A stretch of 64,000 nt of DNA. Source: Monarcha castaneiventris obscurior (taxonomy: Eukaryota > Chordata > Aves > Passeriformes > Monarchidae). The DNA lies in NCBI GenBank assembly GCA_026261815.1, contig JAMPIT010000510.1, forward strand, positions 20,122,001 through 20,186,000, written 5' to 3'. The position numbers were made by a program, and so were the translations under genes. The notes below the pieces were generated by a model. The model was not told where the DNA came from. It did no database searches and saw nothing but the letters and a program-made list of their open reading frames with translations. The number at the start of each line of letters is the position of its first letter. Within the stretch, counting starts at the first letter, position 1. Positions 37,171 to 48,400 of this stretch are shown here, piece after piece.

Positions 37171-40100
37171 GCTATGGGACTGTGTACCAGTGCGGACTGT
37201 GGAAAAAAAGGGGCAACCTGCCAGCCAAGAAAGGTTGTTGCCATCATGGTATTTTCATGTTTGCATCGATTTCTTTAATGCACATGGAATCCTTTTCTCA
37301 TTTTTGCATCCTTGCAAATGTGTACCTCCCTAGTTTTCATATCATTCCAGCTCCTTCCTTTGTGCTGCAAAACACACAAACTTGTCTTCAGCACCACAGT
37401 ACAATGCTATTGACTCAGTCAGTGTTTCTAAGGCAGTCTTGTGAGAGATCATGCATTCATATCCGTGAACAATGCTGGCCTCTGTGCCTCATTGCCCCTG
37501 CAGTTACCTTTAGGATGTTTTCTGTGTCTTCTTTTAGCTATGGTATGCCTGTATACCTCTGGTCCATCTACATTTTTATTTTGACATCCCTAATGCAGAA
37601 GATATTTTATTATTGATACCAGATACCAGTAACAAAAAATCTAGATATCATCTCTGAGATGTTTCTGAGAACACTTTACCAACACTGAGTTTATTTGCTT
37701 AGGGATTCTTTTTACCCAGGTTCTGAACAATTGCAGAATGAATGCTTAGCCCTTGGCAAGTAAAAATAACAACTGAATGAATAATATAATAAAATATAAC
37801 TTCATATATAAAACACAACAGCCGAACAAATAATAAAAATCCCCTGGCCTATCCTGGGGTATCATGGGGGAGATGCCCCAGCTTAATCCTTAGAACTGGA
37901 TCCACTTTCTGCCTGGTGACTGCAATGCATAGCTGTGCAGGGTAGGGAGATCTGTCTGCCCCTCTGCCATGTCCTGCTCTAGTACAAACCAGGGGGGCTT
38001 GCTGGCGCCAGCAAATTCAGCTACACCTGGGCCAGTTCCCCCCCTTGCACACCAGTGACTAGGAGCCGATGAGGAGCTCCTGAAGCACTGTGCCCCAAGG
38101 AAGGCAGCAAGCAGGGACAGGCTGAGGGCTGAGGGACTGTGCCCCTACAGGCGCACATCTGAGCCTGGAGGCCTCTATTTTTATCTCCTAGACAAGTAAT
38201 CTGTGCAACAACTTCAGAACAGCTGTAGCTCGCTTTGAACCTTCCTGCAAACAGTGCTAGTTCCCTGTTCCCCCTGGTATAAGCACAGCCCCGTGGTGCA
38301 AGCCCACTCCCTGCCGGGTGGCAGCCCCTGGGCTCTCAGAGAGGTCTAAAGCAGGTCCTCTGTCACCAGCAGAGCAAGTGCTCACCAAGCTCGGGAAACC
38401 TCCCTCAGCCCACAACAGATGCAGCAGGGTATTCCCGTGGTGTCGCACAAACCTCATTTGGATTTTTTTTTTCTGAGCTCTTTAGCTTAGAAAAGCACTT
38501 GTTCTTCCCCACATCAGGACTTGTAAAAATTAGGCTTACTGCCAGCACGTGAAAGCAGAAATCGTAACTGCTTCAAAAATAAGAGTTGAAGTGAGACAGC
38601 AAAAAGTCTGCTACACAAAATTTACATGAGAAAATGTGTCTTTGTAAAAGTGTGAGCAACTGTCTCGAGACTGAGCAGCTGAAGTGGAGGCAGCTGCTCA
38701 GCTTGCTGGAGGCATCCTCTGACAGAAGATGCTCCCCGACCCCAGAGAGGCCCCCTCTTCTCCGCGTCCCACAGCCGCTTCCTTGTGGCTCAGGTCTCGA
38801 GCCCTCTCTTTTGAAGAAGTGGTTTCACTGTGGGCAGTGACATGCACCCTTAAGGCAACCACCTGCAGGCTCAGCTTCACTTGTGGGGCCAGGGGACTGC
38901 AGGGCACCACCAGCCATGACAGCGAGTTGGCCCTGTGGCCGCCCCACTGGAATTCCATTTCAGCTAGCAGGTGAGGTCTTCTCATCACACTCCATGGGCC
39001 CTTTCGTCTCCATTTCCCACTCTCTCACTGTATCCCTTCACATCTTTCCTTTCTTTCTCCTTTGATTTCTTTTTCTCTTGAATCTTTTATTTTTCTCTCT
39101 CACCTTTCTTCTCTCTTCCGGAGATGCGCTTCTTCCTCCCATCACCATAATCTCTCCCATACCAGCCTGGCTTTTGCTCTCACTGTATCTGACACATTTC
39201 ATGCTCAAGGCAAAAAGAATTTAAATTACTGGGGATTTTTTTCCCTCTTTCTTCTGATGTAAATGTGTTTCCTGCTGTTAATGCTAGCTTGACCTGAACA
39301 CTTTAAATAATATATCTACAATTTCCCACATAAATAATCTATGAATCAGATACCTTAATAGAGTGAAATATAATGATGCGTCTTTGTCTTATCAGGTTTT
39401 GTTGTTGTTGTTTAATGATCTAAATAGAAGAAGGAATGATATTAATGTATAGAATGTACCTTTGTTTATTGTTAGAGTGAAGAGTTTTGGAATTTAAAGC
39501 TTGATTTCTTCTACTGAATATCAACCCAACAACTAACTGTTAAGAAAAAAGGAAATAGCATTTTCTTCCATCTCAAATGCCTGAAACTGTTTTTCTCTAA
39601 AATTAATGACTTGTTTCTATCAAAAATGATCTTGCTGATTCAAAATCCAGGACTGAGTGCATGTTTTTCTCATGATTGATATAGTTCTGGTGCATACATG
39701 AGAAAGGTTTTTAAAAACCTGTAGTCCATTTTCAGCTCCATATACAGAGATAATAATATTTACTTCAAAGAGAAATTGTTAGATATTATTCATTCATGGT
39801 TGAAAGTCTACGTGAACTATTTGAAGAGAAGGTGGAGTAAAAATGAAAATTAATATTTTATGATCTCCTGCTTTGCATGACTGCTGATACTACCAAGTAA
39901 ACCCTGTCAAAGAGGGATTTCTGTGTTTTCTTCCTGAGTGAGCTTCGCCAGTTTTGCAGGCTGCACAACAAAATAAATAAAAATTATTAGGGTCTGGGAT
40001 GTGATGGTGCTCAAAGGCCCCTGTCGGCATGGCTAAGAGACAGTTCTGCAGAGAAAGCAAAAGGTGTGAGAGCCCCAAGATGTGGTTATCCTCTAGGAGG

Positions 40101-41524
40101 ACTGGTATTCTTTCTGTTGAGATCTTATTTAGTCAAGGCAAGGTGTACAGGGAGGCAGTGTTTCTTCTTGTAAGGCTGGCTATTATAGGGGAAAAAAATG
40201 CAAATGCTTTTGGACAAAGCAGCTAGGATCTGAAGGATCAGAGACAGAGTTGACAGCAAAAATCCTGAGAACTGCTAGTTCCATACATGTCTGTAGCAGA
40301 TCACTCTTAAAAACAATTCTGATGTAAAAAATGTTAAGCATTTAATGAATTATATCTACTTTCTTAAAAATGCCTGTGTTCCCTTTAAGAATCTGTTGTC
40401 TAGAGATAAGACCGAGTAACAAATTGTGCAGACAACAGATGGTATCCCTATGATGAACCGGTGTCATCAGAAATGGCAACACTTTAGCAGCAAAGGAAAG
40501 CTAAACTATAATAACACCTGGAGGAAAATCTCCGCAATATCTTTAGGCTTAAGGCAGCACATCGGTCTTAAAATTACAGGCTCAGAACTGCAAAAGTTTC
40601 ACGAAAGAACAAGCATCTTGCCTGTGTTATTTGCTGGAAATAAATTCTCCCCAGCAGCAAGAAATTTAATCCCAAGAACTCCAGAAAACAATATATACGA
40701 TACAATATATACGTAAATACAGCTAGATACACTAACAGCACTGTTCCTGTTTCTCATCTTACATTCTTCTGGTCATCCCAAGCAAGAGTTGGTGGCTAAA
40801 GGGAATGTTATCCAGCATACAATTAGCTTTGCATTAGTGGATGGGGTGGGAGCATGGATGGGGCCTGGGAACTGAGGTAGTAATAGTTTCATGTTTTACA
40901 AATTGGAGAATTTTTTAAAAAGAGACTTTCGGTGACCTTTCATCTGAGGAAGTTTTCCATTGACAACCAGTATTGCTCGCTTTTTTTTTTAATTGCACTG
41001 GGAGATGTTCATGAAACCCAGTTTCAGGGCAGCTGAGGGAAATGAAGATGTGAGAAGCTGCCTAAGATCTCCCTGTGGCTGGCAAATGAGAGGAAATTTT
41101 ATATGAGCAAGGACCACAAACTCAGATCCTGACAAGCTGCAGATTAGATTATGGTGTGTCTGACTGAACAAATATTATAGGGCAATGCTGTTGAAAACTC
41201 CTTCACAGAACATACGAGTGTCCATTACATTCCATGGCAGAGGAAAACATGAGATGAGCCAGCACACTTCTTTTTAAGGAGAACCCCAGAAATGTGTGGG
41301 ACCCAGCCACCTGCACAATCTGTTCATCTCCCAGCAATACACTGATTTCTCTCCAACAAAACAGCTGACAAACATTCCAGAGCAAGTTCAGGCACTGAGC
41401 CCTGCCACTGGCAGGAAGGTGAAATCAATGAGCACCCCAGGGGGAATCAAGTTTGATCTTGTCTCTTTCCCAAAACATGCAAAAACTTGGGTGCAAGCTG
41501 GTTGTGAATGCTGGATAAGGCCAG

Positions 41525-41573
41525 TACATGGTCTGCTCACTCAGGGAAACTGTTGGGCCCAGCAGACCATGTA
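41525..41573. repeat. Perfect 13-bp inverted repeat with 23-nt loop
   Basis: TACATGGTCTGCT (41525-41537) and its exact reverse complement AGCAGACCATGTA (41561-41573). Short flanking complementarity (CCA with TGG, GGAT with ATCC) could extend the stem imperfectly to about 41513-41586. Confidence 0.8.
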
Positions 41574-43136
41574 TTTATGGTAATCCATCACCATATATTT
41601 CATGGATCAGAAGATAAGGTATCATTCTGAAGATTCCTGAAGGTGAAAGTACAGTGCAGGAAAACTGTTATTTCCAATGGAAGTAAATGCAACTTAAAAC
41701 TATGGCTGTTTTATTTCTTTCGAAGTTTGGAGCCATTTGCTTTTCCCCTTTTTTTCTTCAGAAAATTCCTCTGGTCACCCATATTCCAAGCTACTGAGAA
41801 GCAGGAAGATGCCTAAAGTGCAGCCCGACTTCCAGGGCTGCCCCCACATCTCTGCCCAGTGGTGGGTGGGTGCTGCTGCTGTGGCTGCTCAGCAGAGGCA
41901 GGTTTGTCAGCAGAGCAGAGCTGTGGGCATCCTGTCCTGCTGCAGCATCCGCTTCAGGAGCCCCTCCTACAGTGACCCCCAAAGTAATGTAGCATGGAGC
42001 ACCTCTTGTTCACAGGCTTCTGAAAATGTATCTTTCAAAATACCCGAAATGTCATGAAACTCACATTTCAGCTGAGAAGCTGGTTTAGATCACTAGGTTG
42101 AGTTAAATTTTCTGAAAATCTTCCTTTAAAAATGCTGAAAAAAATGAGCAGGGCAAACAGAATGAAAAGCTAGCTTATTGCCTGGATGTTTAGCTCTGTT
42201 ACTGTTGCAAAAGTAAGACAGTATTTGCTCCTCTGTCGGTAGATAAGATTTCTAATGTGTGAGATGCAAGGGCTAGTTTGAAAAGTCGTTTATTGTTACA
42301 CCATGCTCAATAAGGAATATATTGGATTTTACATTTCCACAACTGCTTTGGGATTGCAGTTTTTTTTAACCCTAACCTCCTAATGAGACAAATAAGAACA
42401 ACTATTTTGTTAATTTTTACCATATTTAGTACCAAATAGCAACTATGATTTTTTTCAAATACCTTAGATTTATTTTTGTCTTTTCTTATTTTGCAGCAAA
42501 ATTTTTCTCTCCCACTCTCCCTCTTTCTGTCCATTCTTCCTGCATACACAACTCAGGCCTTCTGTGTTCCCTCCTCATTCTCTCTTCCAGGAAAGTAAGG
42601 ACAATATCATCTAGTCGGTTATAGAAACCTGTTTTCAGTTAAAAGGGAAGTTTTACCATACTAGGATGACAAGGAGTATCAGTTCTTTATCTGCCATCTT
42701 CTGTTTTAATTTTTGTTCCAGTCAGATCTTTTTCTCCTTCTTGATTATGTGTGAGGAGTCTTACACCTTTACCTTTAGTTTACCTTAAGTTAAAGTAGCC
42801 TTTGCTTGCAAGAAGTTAATGATTCCACTAATGTCAGTAGAAGTGCTAGAATGTGTCAGGTAATGAGACTGGAGTACTTTAACACAGAGCAGTTAAAAAA
42901 AAATGAAAGAGTTAAAGCAAACTTACTTATGTCATTAGATGAGATGTATCTGTTTACTTTACTTCAGGGTTGTCTATCCAGCTTCTTAATAGTACAAACA
43001 TGCCATTCCCATGAGCAAACATCCTCTTGAGAACAGCCAAGAATAAGGACAGCCCAGTGCCACTTTCTGATTCATGGGAGGCCTCTGTGGTGGCATCACA
43101 TCAGTGCTTCTTTGCTCACAAAATTGTCCAGTTGTT

Positions 43137-43660
43137 CACGGAATCACAGCAGGGTTGAGGAAGGGACCCCTGGAGGTCATTTGGTCCAACCCCACTACTC
43201 AAGCAGGGCCACCTGAAGCCAGTTGCTTAGGACCCTGCCCATGTAGCATTTCAATGCTTCTGAGGGTAGAGACCACCACCTCTCTGGGCAATGTGTGTCC
43301 ATGTTTGGTCACCCCCATGGTGGAAAAATCTGTACCCATTGCCTCTGTGTCACTGGGCACAGCCAAGAAGAGCCTGGATCCATCCGCTTTGCACCCTCCC
43401 TTCAGGTGTTTATACCTCTGAGCCTTCTCTTCCCCGGGTTGAACAGTCCCAGTTCTCTCAGCCTTTCCTCTTAAGAGCGATGTTCCTCTCCCATAATCAT
43501 CTTTGTGGCCTTCCACTGCACTTTCTCCAGGATGTCCATGTCTCTCTTACACTGAGGAGTCCACAGCTTGGCACAGGACTCCAGGCGTGTCCTTGACAGT
43601 GCTGAGCAGAGGCAAAAGACCTCTCTCTCTGCTGGCAAAACACCTACTAACGTGGCTTAT
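43137..43660 (-). mobile_element. CR1 fragment
   Basis: Antisense CR1: CACGGAATCACAGCAGGGTT, AGGTCATTTGGTCCAACCCC, then CAGCCTTTCCTCTTAAGAG and CAGTGCTGAGCAGAGG. About 0.5 kb, diverged, with the element's 3' end at the left. Confidence 0.9.
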
Positions 43661-44192
43661 TGTTCACCATACTTAGTGGGGTGGAAAGGTGGTGTGGGAG
43701 CCAAGAAGAAGCTCCCTTGAGAGCATGGAAGATGTGTACAAGAAGCAGAAGAAGAGCCAGCCACAACGTAGGCTCTTCCTCAGAGAGGTTGCCATGGTAG
43801 CTGAGGTTCACTATGTTTTCAGCCACTTTTCAGCCACTTCCTAAAAAAGGGTGTCCTCAGCAGTCCCAGTTATTCTTTACAAACTGGATCACAAGTGGCT
43901 GGAATGGCCCAAAACCTGGCTAAAGCAGCAGGGATTTCAGTGAGCTCCCTGTGGGCACCAGCGTGAACAGTCAGACTCAAAGGGTGTTTACTCACTGTGA
44001 CAACAAGTTCTAGTTTAAAATCTCTTCTGAAGAAACACTTTTGAGACCATTATAATAAACAGAAGCACAACCTACATGAAGGTGTTCTTCTGACAAAGAA
44101 GATTTTACTGCATGAGTTGTTCTTATGAAAGGAAAATCCAAACTTTTTTCTGGTTTTTTTTTTTGGTTTTTTTTTTTTTTCCCCAAAATCAG

Positions 44193-44612
44193 AGAAGCAT
44201 AGAATCATTTAGGTTGGAAAAGACCTCTAAGATCATCAAGTCCAAGCATTGATCTAGCACTGCCAAGTCCAGCACTAAACCATGTCCAGAAGTGCCGCAT
44301 CTGCACATCTTTTAAATACCTCCAGGGATAGTGACTCAACCACTTCCCTGGACAGCCTGTTCCAATGCATGACCACTCTTTCCTGAAGAAATTTTTCCTG
44401 ATATCCAATCTAAACTTCCTTTGACGGAATTTTAGTCCATTTCCTCTCATCTTCTGATTTCATACCTAGGAGAAAGGGCTGATCCCCAAGCTCGCCACAA
44501 CTTCTTTAAGGTAGTTGTAGGCAGCAAGAAGGTCCACCATGAGCCTTCTTTCCTCCAGGCTAAACTCCCTTAGCCACTCCTCATCAGACCTACGTTCCCG
44601 ACCCTTCCCCAG
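44193..44612 (-). mobile_element. CR1 fragment
   Basis: Antisense CR1: AGCATAGAATCATTTAGGTT, GGAAAAGACCTCTAAGATCA, CAGCCTGTTCCAATGCATGA and ATTTTTCCTGATATCCAATC. The minus strand encodes a remnant of the ORF2 C-terminus ([10 protein letters not shown]). It is preceded by a T-rich run at 44150-44181. Confidence 0.93.
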
Positions 44613-44899
44613 CTTTTTGAAGTATTTTTAAGCTTTCTGTCTTTCAATAGAAAAACAGAAAACGTTTGCTGGTGGCGCCATGGGAAAAAAAAAAAAAAAA
44701 AAAGAAAAGAAAATCAGTAATCAACGATTTAACTAATGCATGAACGGAAATTTTGTGTCACAGTTCGTTCCCTAAGAACATAAAAAAAGCAGGGCATCTC
44801 CTCTGCAGTCACGCCGGAGCCAGAACTGGGCGAGTTAGGGGTCGGCGCTGCGCCTGTATCGCGGTGGCAGTGCCGCAGGAGCGCCGGGATGCCCACCCC

Positions 44900-45077
44900 G
44901 CGGGGCTGTGCGGGATGCGCGGGGCTGTGCGGGATGCGCGGGATGCGCGGGATCGCGCGGGATGTGCGGGATGCCCGCGGGATGCGCGGGGCTGTGCGGG
45001 ATGCGCGGGATGCGCGGGGCTGTGCGGGATGTGCGGGATGCGCGGGATGCGCGGAGCTGTGCGGGATGCGCGGGGCC
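44900..45077. repeat. GC-rich minisatellite, 9/10-bp units
   Basis: Degenerate tandem array of GATGCGCGG alternating with GGCTGTGCGG, about 18-19 units. Variants include GATGTGCGG and GATGCCCGCGG. CpG-dense. Confidence 0.95.
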
Positions 45078-45130
45078 GCAGCGCCCCCTGCCGCCCGCAC
45101 GCCCCGGGGGCCTCCCCGCCGCTGCTGCGT

Positions 45131-45278
45131 GTCCCGGGACAAACAGGAGTGCCGGCGGGCCCCGCACGGACACTGTCCCGGGACAAACAGGAGTGCCGGC
45201 GGGCCCCGCACGGACACTGTCCCGGGACAAACAGGAGTGCCGGCGGGCCCCGCACGGACACTGTCCCGGGACAAACAG
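45131..45278. repeat. Perfect 44-bp tandem repeat, 3.4 copies
   Basis: Three identical 44-bp units start at 45131, 45175 and 45219, each beginning GTCCCGGGACAAACAGGAGT, followed by 16 bp of a fourth at 45263. Each unit junction carries the perfect palindrome TGTCCCGGGACA. Identity between copies indicates recent expansion or homogenisation. Confidence 0.97.
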
Positions 45279-45393
45279 CGCGGGGTGCCAGCGCCCGGAC
45301 GGGTGGCACAAATTGGAGAGGAGCTGGGGGGCCTGGGGATGGGGTGGTGTCAGATGCAGGTGGAAAAACAATCCGCATGGAGGGCTGAAGGCC

Positions 45394-45409
45394 ATGGCAA
45401 ACAGGACTG
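45394..45409 (+). CDS. FLT3: Candidate FLT3 exon 1 (MANRT)
   Basis: ATGGCAAACAGGACTG, with optimal Kozak context GCCATGG, is followed by a GTGGGTGAC donor. It leaves one base, which is the phase needed by exon 2; the joined N-terminus would be MANRT then AFVMTAVAFT, a plausible short signal peptide. Human exon 1 is longer (14 codons plus one base), lies in a CpG island and ends in the same phase. The motif is short enough to occur by chance, so this is a candidate only. Exon 1 could also be elsewhere between 31.9 and 50.8 kb. Confidence 0.25.
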
Positions 45410-48400
45410 GTGGGTGACAGTAACATTCCAGGACGTTGCATAGTAGCAGTGTTGGTCCCCAATATTAGTTTTTGACTCGGTGCACAGACCCGAAATGAGC
45501 ACTTTCTGAAAGCACACGACCTCCCCTGCTCCGCTGTTCTCGCTGCTGTCCTGATCAGTGATTAGATTCTTGTCCCCTCCCTCTAAACCTCCACACAGAG
45601 CTGTCACACTCTACAGGCTCTTCTTTCCACCTCAAATCTCAGTCATGCTTGAACACGACTGTGAATAATTAGATCAATTCCCGTGGCATTTATTGTAATT
45701 AACTGGTAAGACCAGATAAATGACTGCTCCTCACCCAGACATACCCCAGCCAGTGTCACAACAGCTGGTCACAATTAACATGAGCTGCAGCAGAGGCATC
45801 TTGTCACCCACCTTGCTTGTTAAACCTTGTTCTAACATGGTTATTATTCCAAAACATGGAGCAACGCCTCTGGCCACATCACCATGTGAGAATGAACTCA
45901 CAAGGTGCACATTTTTCTGAACTGGGACTTATTTAAGCAGAAAGGGTGAAGATGATGAGGAAGGAAGCTGTGTGAAAAGATGCGGATCGACAAAAGTTAA
46001 GTTTGATAGGAGAGAAATAAGATATTGTTAAAAGATAGGAATTAATTTAAGATCAGTTCTTTCTACCTGTCCTGCCTCCCTCTGATTATTAGCATATTTG
46101 TATTGAGTACAATTCTCACTTCAGGATCCACCACTTTGGGGGGTGATTTGAGAAAAAGGCTGCCACATACAAAAGTGAGAGGTTTCAAGAGTTAGTGAAT
46201 GAATATTAAGCTCATCCATGCTACCACTTTGAAGAAATGTTTCTGGCAATTCATGACAGACATAACAACAGTTTTCCTGGCAAAAAGAATCCTTCTACCT
46301 CCCCTGATCAGGAAGAAAAATTTGTAAAGTTGATCCAGAGTCACAGCCAGAGGAAACAGTCAAATATGACCCAAATCATGGTTTGCTTTATGTAAATCTT
46401 CTGAGCTGTAAAGCAGAGTGGGCGACTGTTCTATGTCTAGGAAAGGCCTGACTGCTATATAAAATATTAAGCACCCTGATCTGAACACAAATACAAGATG
46501 CATCCCTTGGTATGAAGAGAAAGGTTTTCATCTTCCACAGTTCTCCAGTGCCCAAGCTATTGTCTTTCTGATTAACTCAGACTTTCAGCATATTTTGGAG
46601 TGGTTTTCCCAGTTTTCCAAAGGCTATCTTTGTCACCCCCCATTTGAAAATAAAATTTTGGAAGCAGTTCCATTCAGCTGATAGCTGAACTAGCTTAAAC
46701 AGAGCTTCTTGGTTTGGTATCTCTCCAGTAGATTCAGGCCTTTCATCTCAGCACATCTCAGCACCATAACACGTAAGCTCCCTTTTTGCCTTTTACAGCC
46801 ATTTCCCCAAGTATGTGCCTACGCATCTTGATGAAATCTTGGCTCTGTTTATGGCAACTAGACGTTTGTCTGACTGCAGTGAGAACAAGATTTCTCCTAC
46901 TGCCTTTATTTTTGTATAACCTATAAAAAGATAATGAAGATGGAAAGCAGGCATAAACAAACATTGTTCAGAGGCAGCAATTTATTTTCATTTCAGCTTC
47001 ACTCTAGTTCAGCAATAGACAATATGATTATGCATGTTACATATTTGATATTCTTTACCCAGTGCTTTCAGTCTCTGCAGTTCTTAATTTGGGTTTTCAG
47101 GAGGATGACTGATGTGCAGACCATAATAGCAGTCCCCGAACAGGCCACCTAGAAGCTTAAAGATCAAGACAGTGAATTAGAGCATTACCACTTTCCCAAT
47201 GTTTCTTTTCTTGATTTTACTTGTTCTGAAAGGCTCATTCATGCTCTGATTTTCTATTTTGTCCTACACAAGTCTTTAAGACCTACACAAGTTTAGGCCA
47301 TTCAATGTCATGTAAATACTTCTTACTGTCATATTACTCAGTTGTTTCTCACTGCAAAGCATCTGGAATCATGTCAGGTTCAAAATATCTTTCCTTACTG
47401 TAAAAACCTTTCTGGATTTCACAGGAATAAATCAGTATTTATATATATAAAGCAGTGGCAAGGTGTTGCAGTTTACAGGAAAAGGAGTCTCATTTCCTCT
47501 TACACATGAAGGTGTCAGGGTGCTCACTACTTCCAGCATATAGTCCCACATACCATCTTTACAGATGCAGTTCCAGCAGAGCAGACACTTTGTTTGCATG
47601 TCTCGCTCACAGTCTGGTTGCTACAGCTGTCTAACTTTTTGCTGCAAATCTTCTCCCTGTTGGTATTTAAATACACCCTCCCCTTTTCTGCTGTGGCCTT
47701 AGGAATCCTTCTAACAAGGCAACATGAACAAAAAAGTGGAGTAATGCCACATTGGGATACACTGACTTAGCTGGTACAATCAGAAGCTAAAATTATTTGT
47801 GAATAATTTAGATCCCAGAAACGTAAAGCAAGGGAATGCTCAGAAGGCCAAATGAGTTGTGCTTTTGAGGTCATATTTTCAGGTGATTTCTGCTGGTGTA
47901 TTTTAGAAATCAGAGGATGTAGGTGGGTTTCCATCAGCTAAATCCCTAGCCGTGAGCCAGGTGAATGGTCTCTGCTTTGAAAAAGGTGAAAGCAAACACA
48001 GCCAACAAACCAACGGAAGTGGAGAAAGCTGAGCAGAGAAGGACTTGGTGAAAGGCTAGGGAGGGAGCTGGAAACCTGAGTTGCACTGATGGACAGAATT
48101 CAGCGTGCTTGGTGTAGACACCTAACGCATACCTGCCTTTCAGCTGCCTCTGGCACTCCCTGTCTCAAAAAGTGCCATTATTACTATTTTTATTGTCAAT
48201 GAATGGAGATACATGTCTCCACAAAGAAATCACATTCACCTTTTTTATGAAAAACGCTCAGGGTCTTACTCAGACATCTGCAGAAGCAGACCATTGCCTG
48301 TGCATGCTGTGGAAAGGTGGTAACCTAAATGAACTGTGTGTTGGGTACCTGAATGAGAAAGACGCAGCCATATTCCACATTTGCCAAGGAGAAGAGGTTG

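Larger units (their letters stand above)
31900..44700. other. Intergenic region between PAN3 and FLT3
   Basis: 12.8 kb with no exon of a known gene recognised on either strand. It contains CR1 copies (36309-36722, 36800-37170, 43137-43660, 44193-44612), a 25-bp duplication (35428-35474), an inverted repeat (41525-41573) and T- and A-runs around 44150-44181 and 44684-44703. GC-richer islands near 37960-38460, 38640-38990 and 41800-42010 carry only unsupported ORFs. Confidence 0.8.
44750..45450. promoter_or_regulatory. FLT3: CpG-rich block, probable FLT3 promoter region
   Basis: About 0.6 kb of CpG-dense sequence in AT-rich surroundings, 5.4 kb upstream of FLT3 exon 2. Human FLT3 exon 1 also lies in a CpG island. 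A TATA-like CATAAAAAAAG lies at 44779-44789. Most of the block is two minisatellites (44900-45077 and 45131-45278), which makes promoter reading hard. All open frames here are by-products of GC-rich repeats. Assignment to FLT3 rests on position and CpG content. Confidence 0.5.

Noticed and set aside
43670..43960. Possible additional LTR or unknown repeat after the CR1 at 43.1 kb
   Set aside because: No terminal repeats, primer-binding site or family motif could be seen.
44729..45462. Long overlapping ORFs of 169-217 codons on both strands
   Set aside because: They come from two GC-rich tandem arrays with few stop codons; several frames are open at once and the translations are simple repeats.
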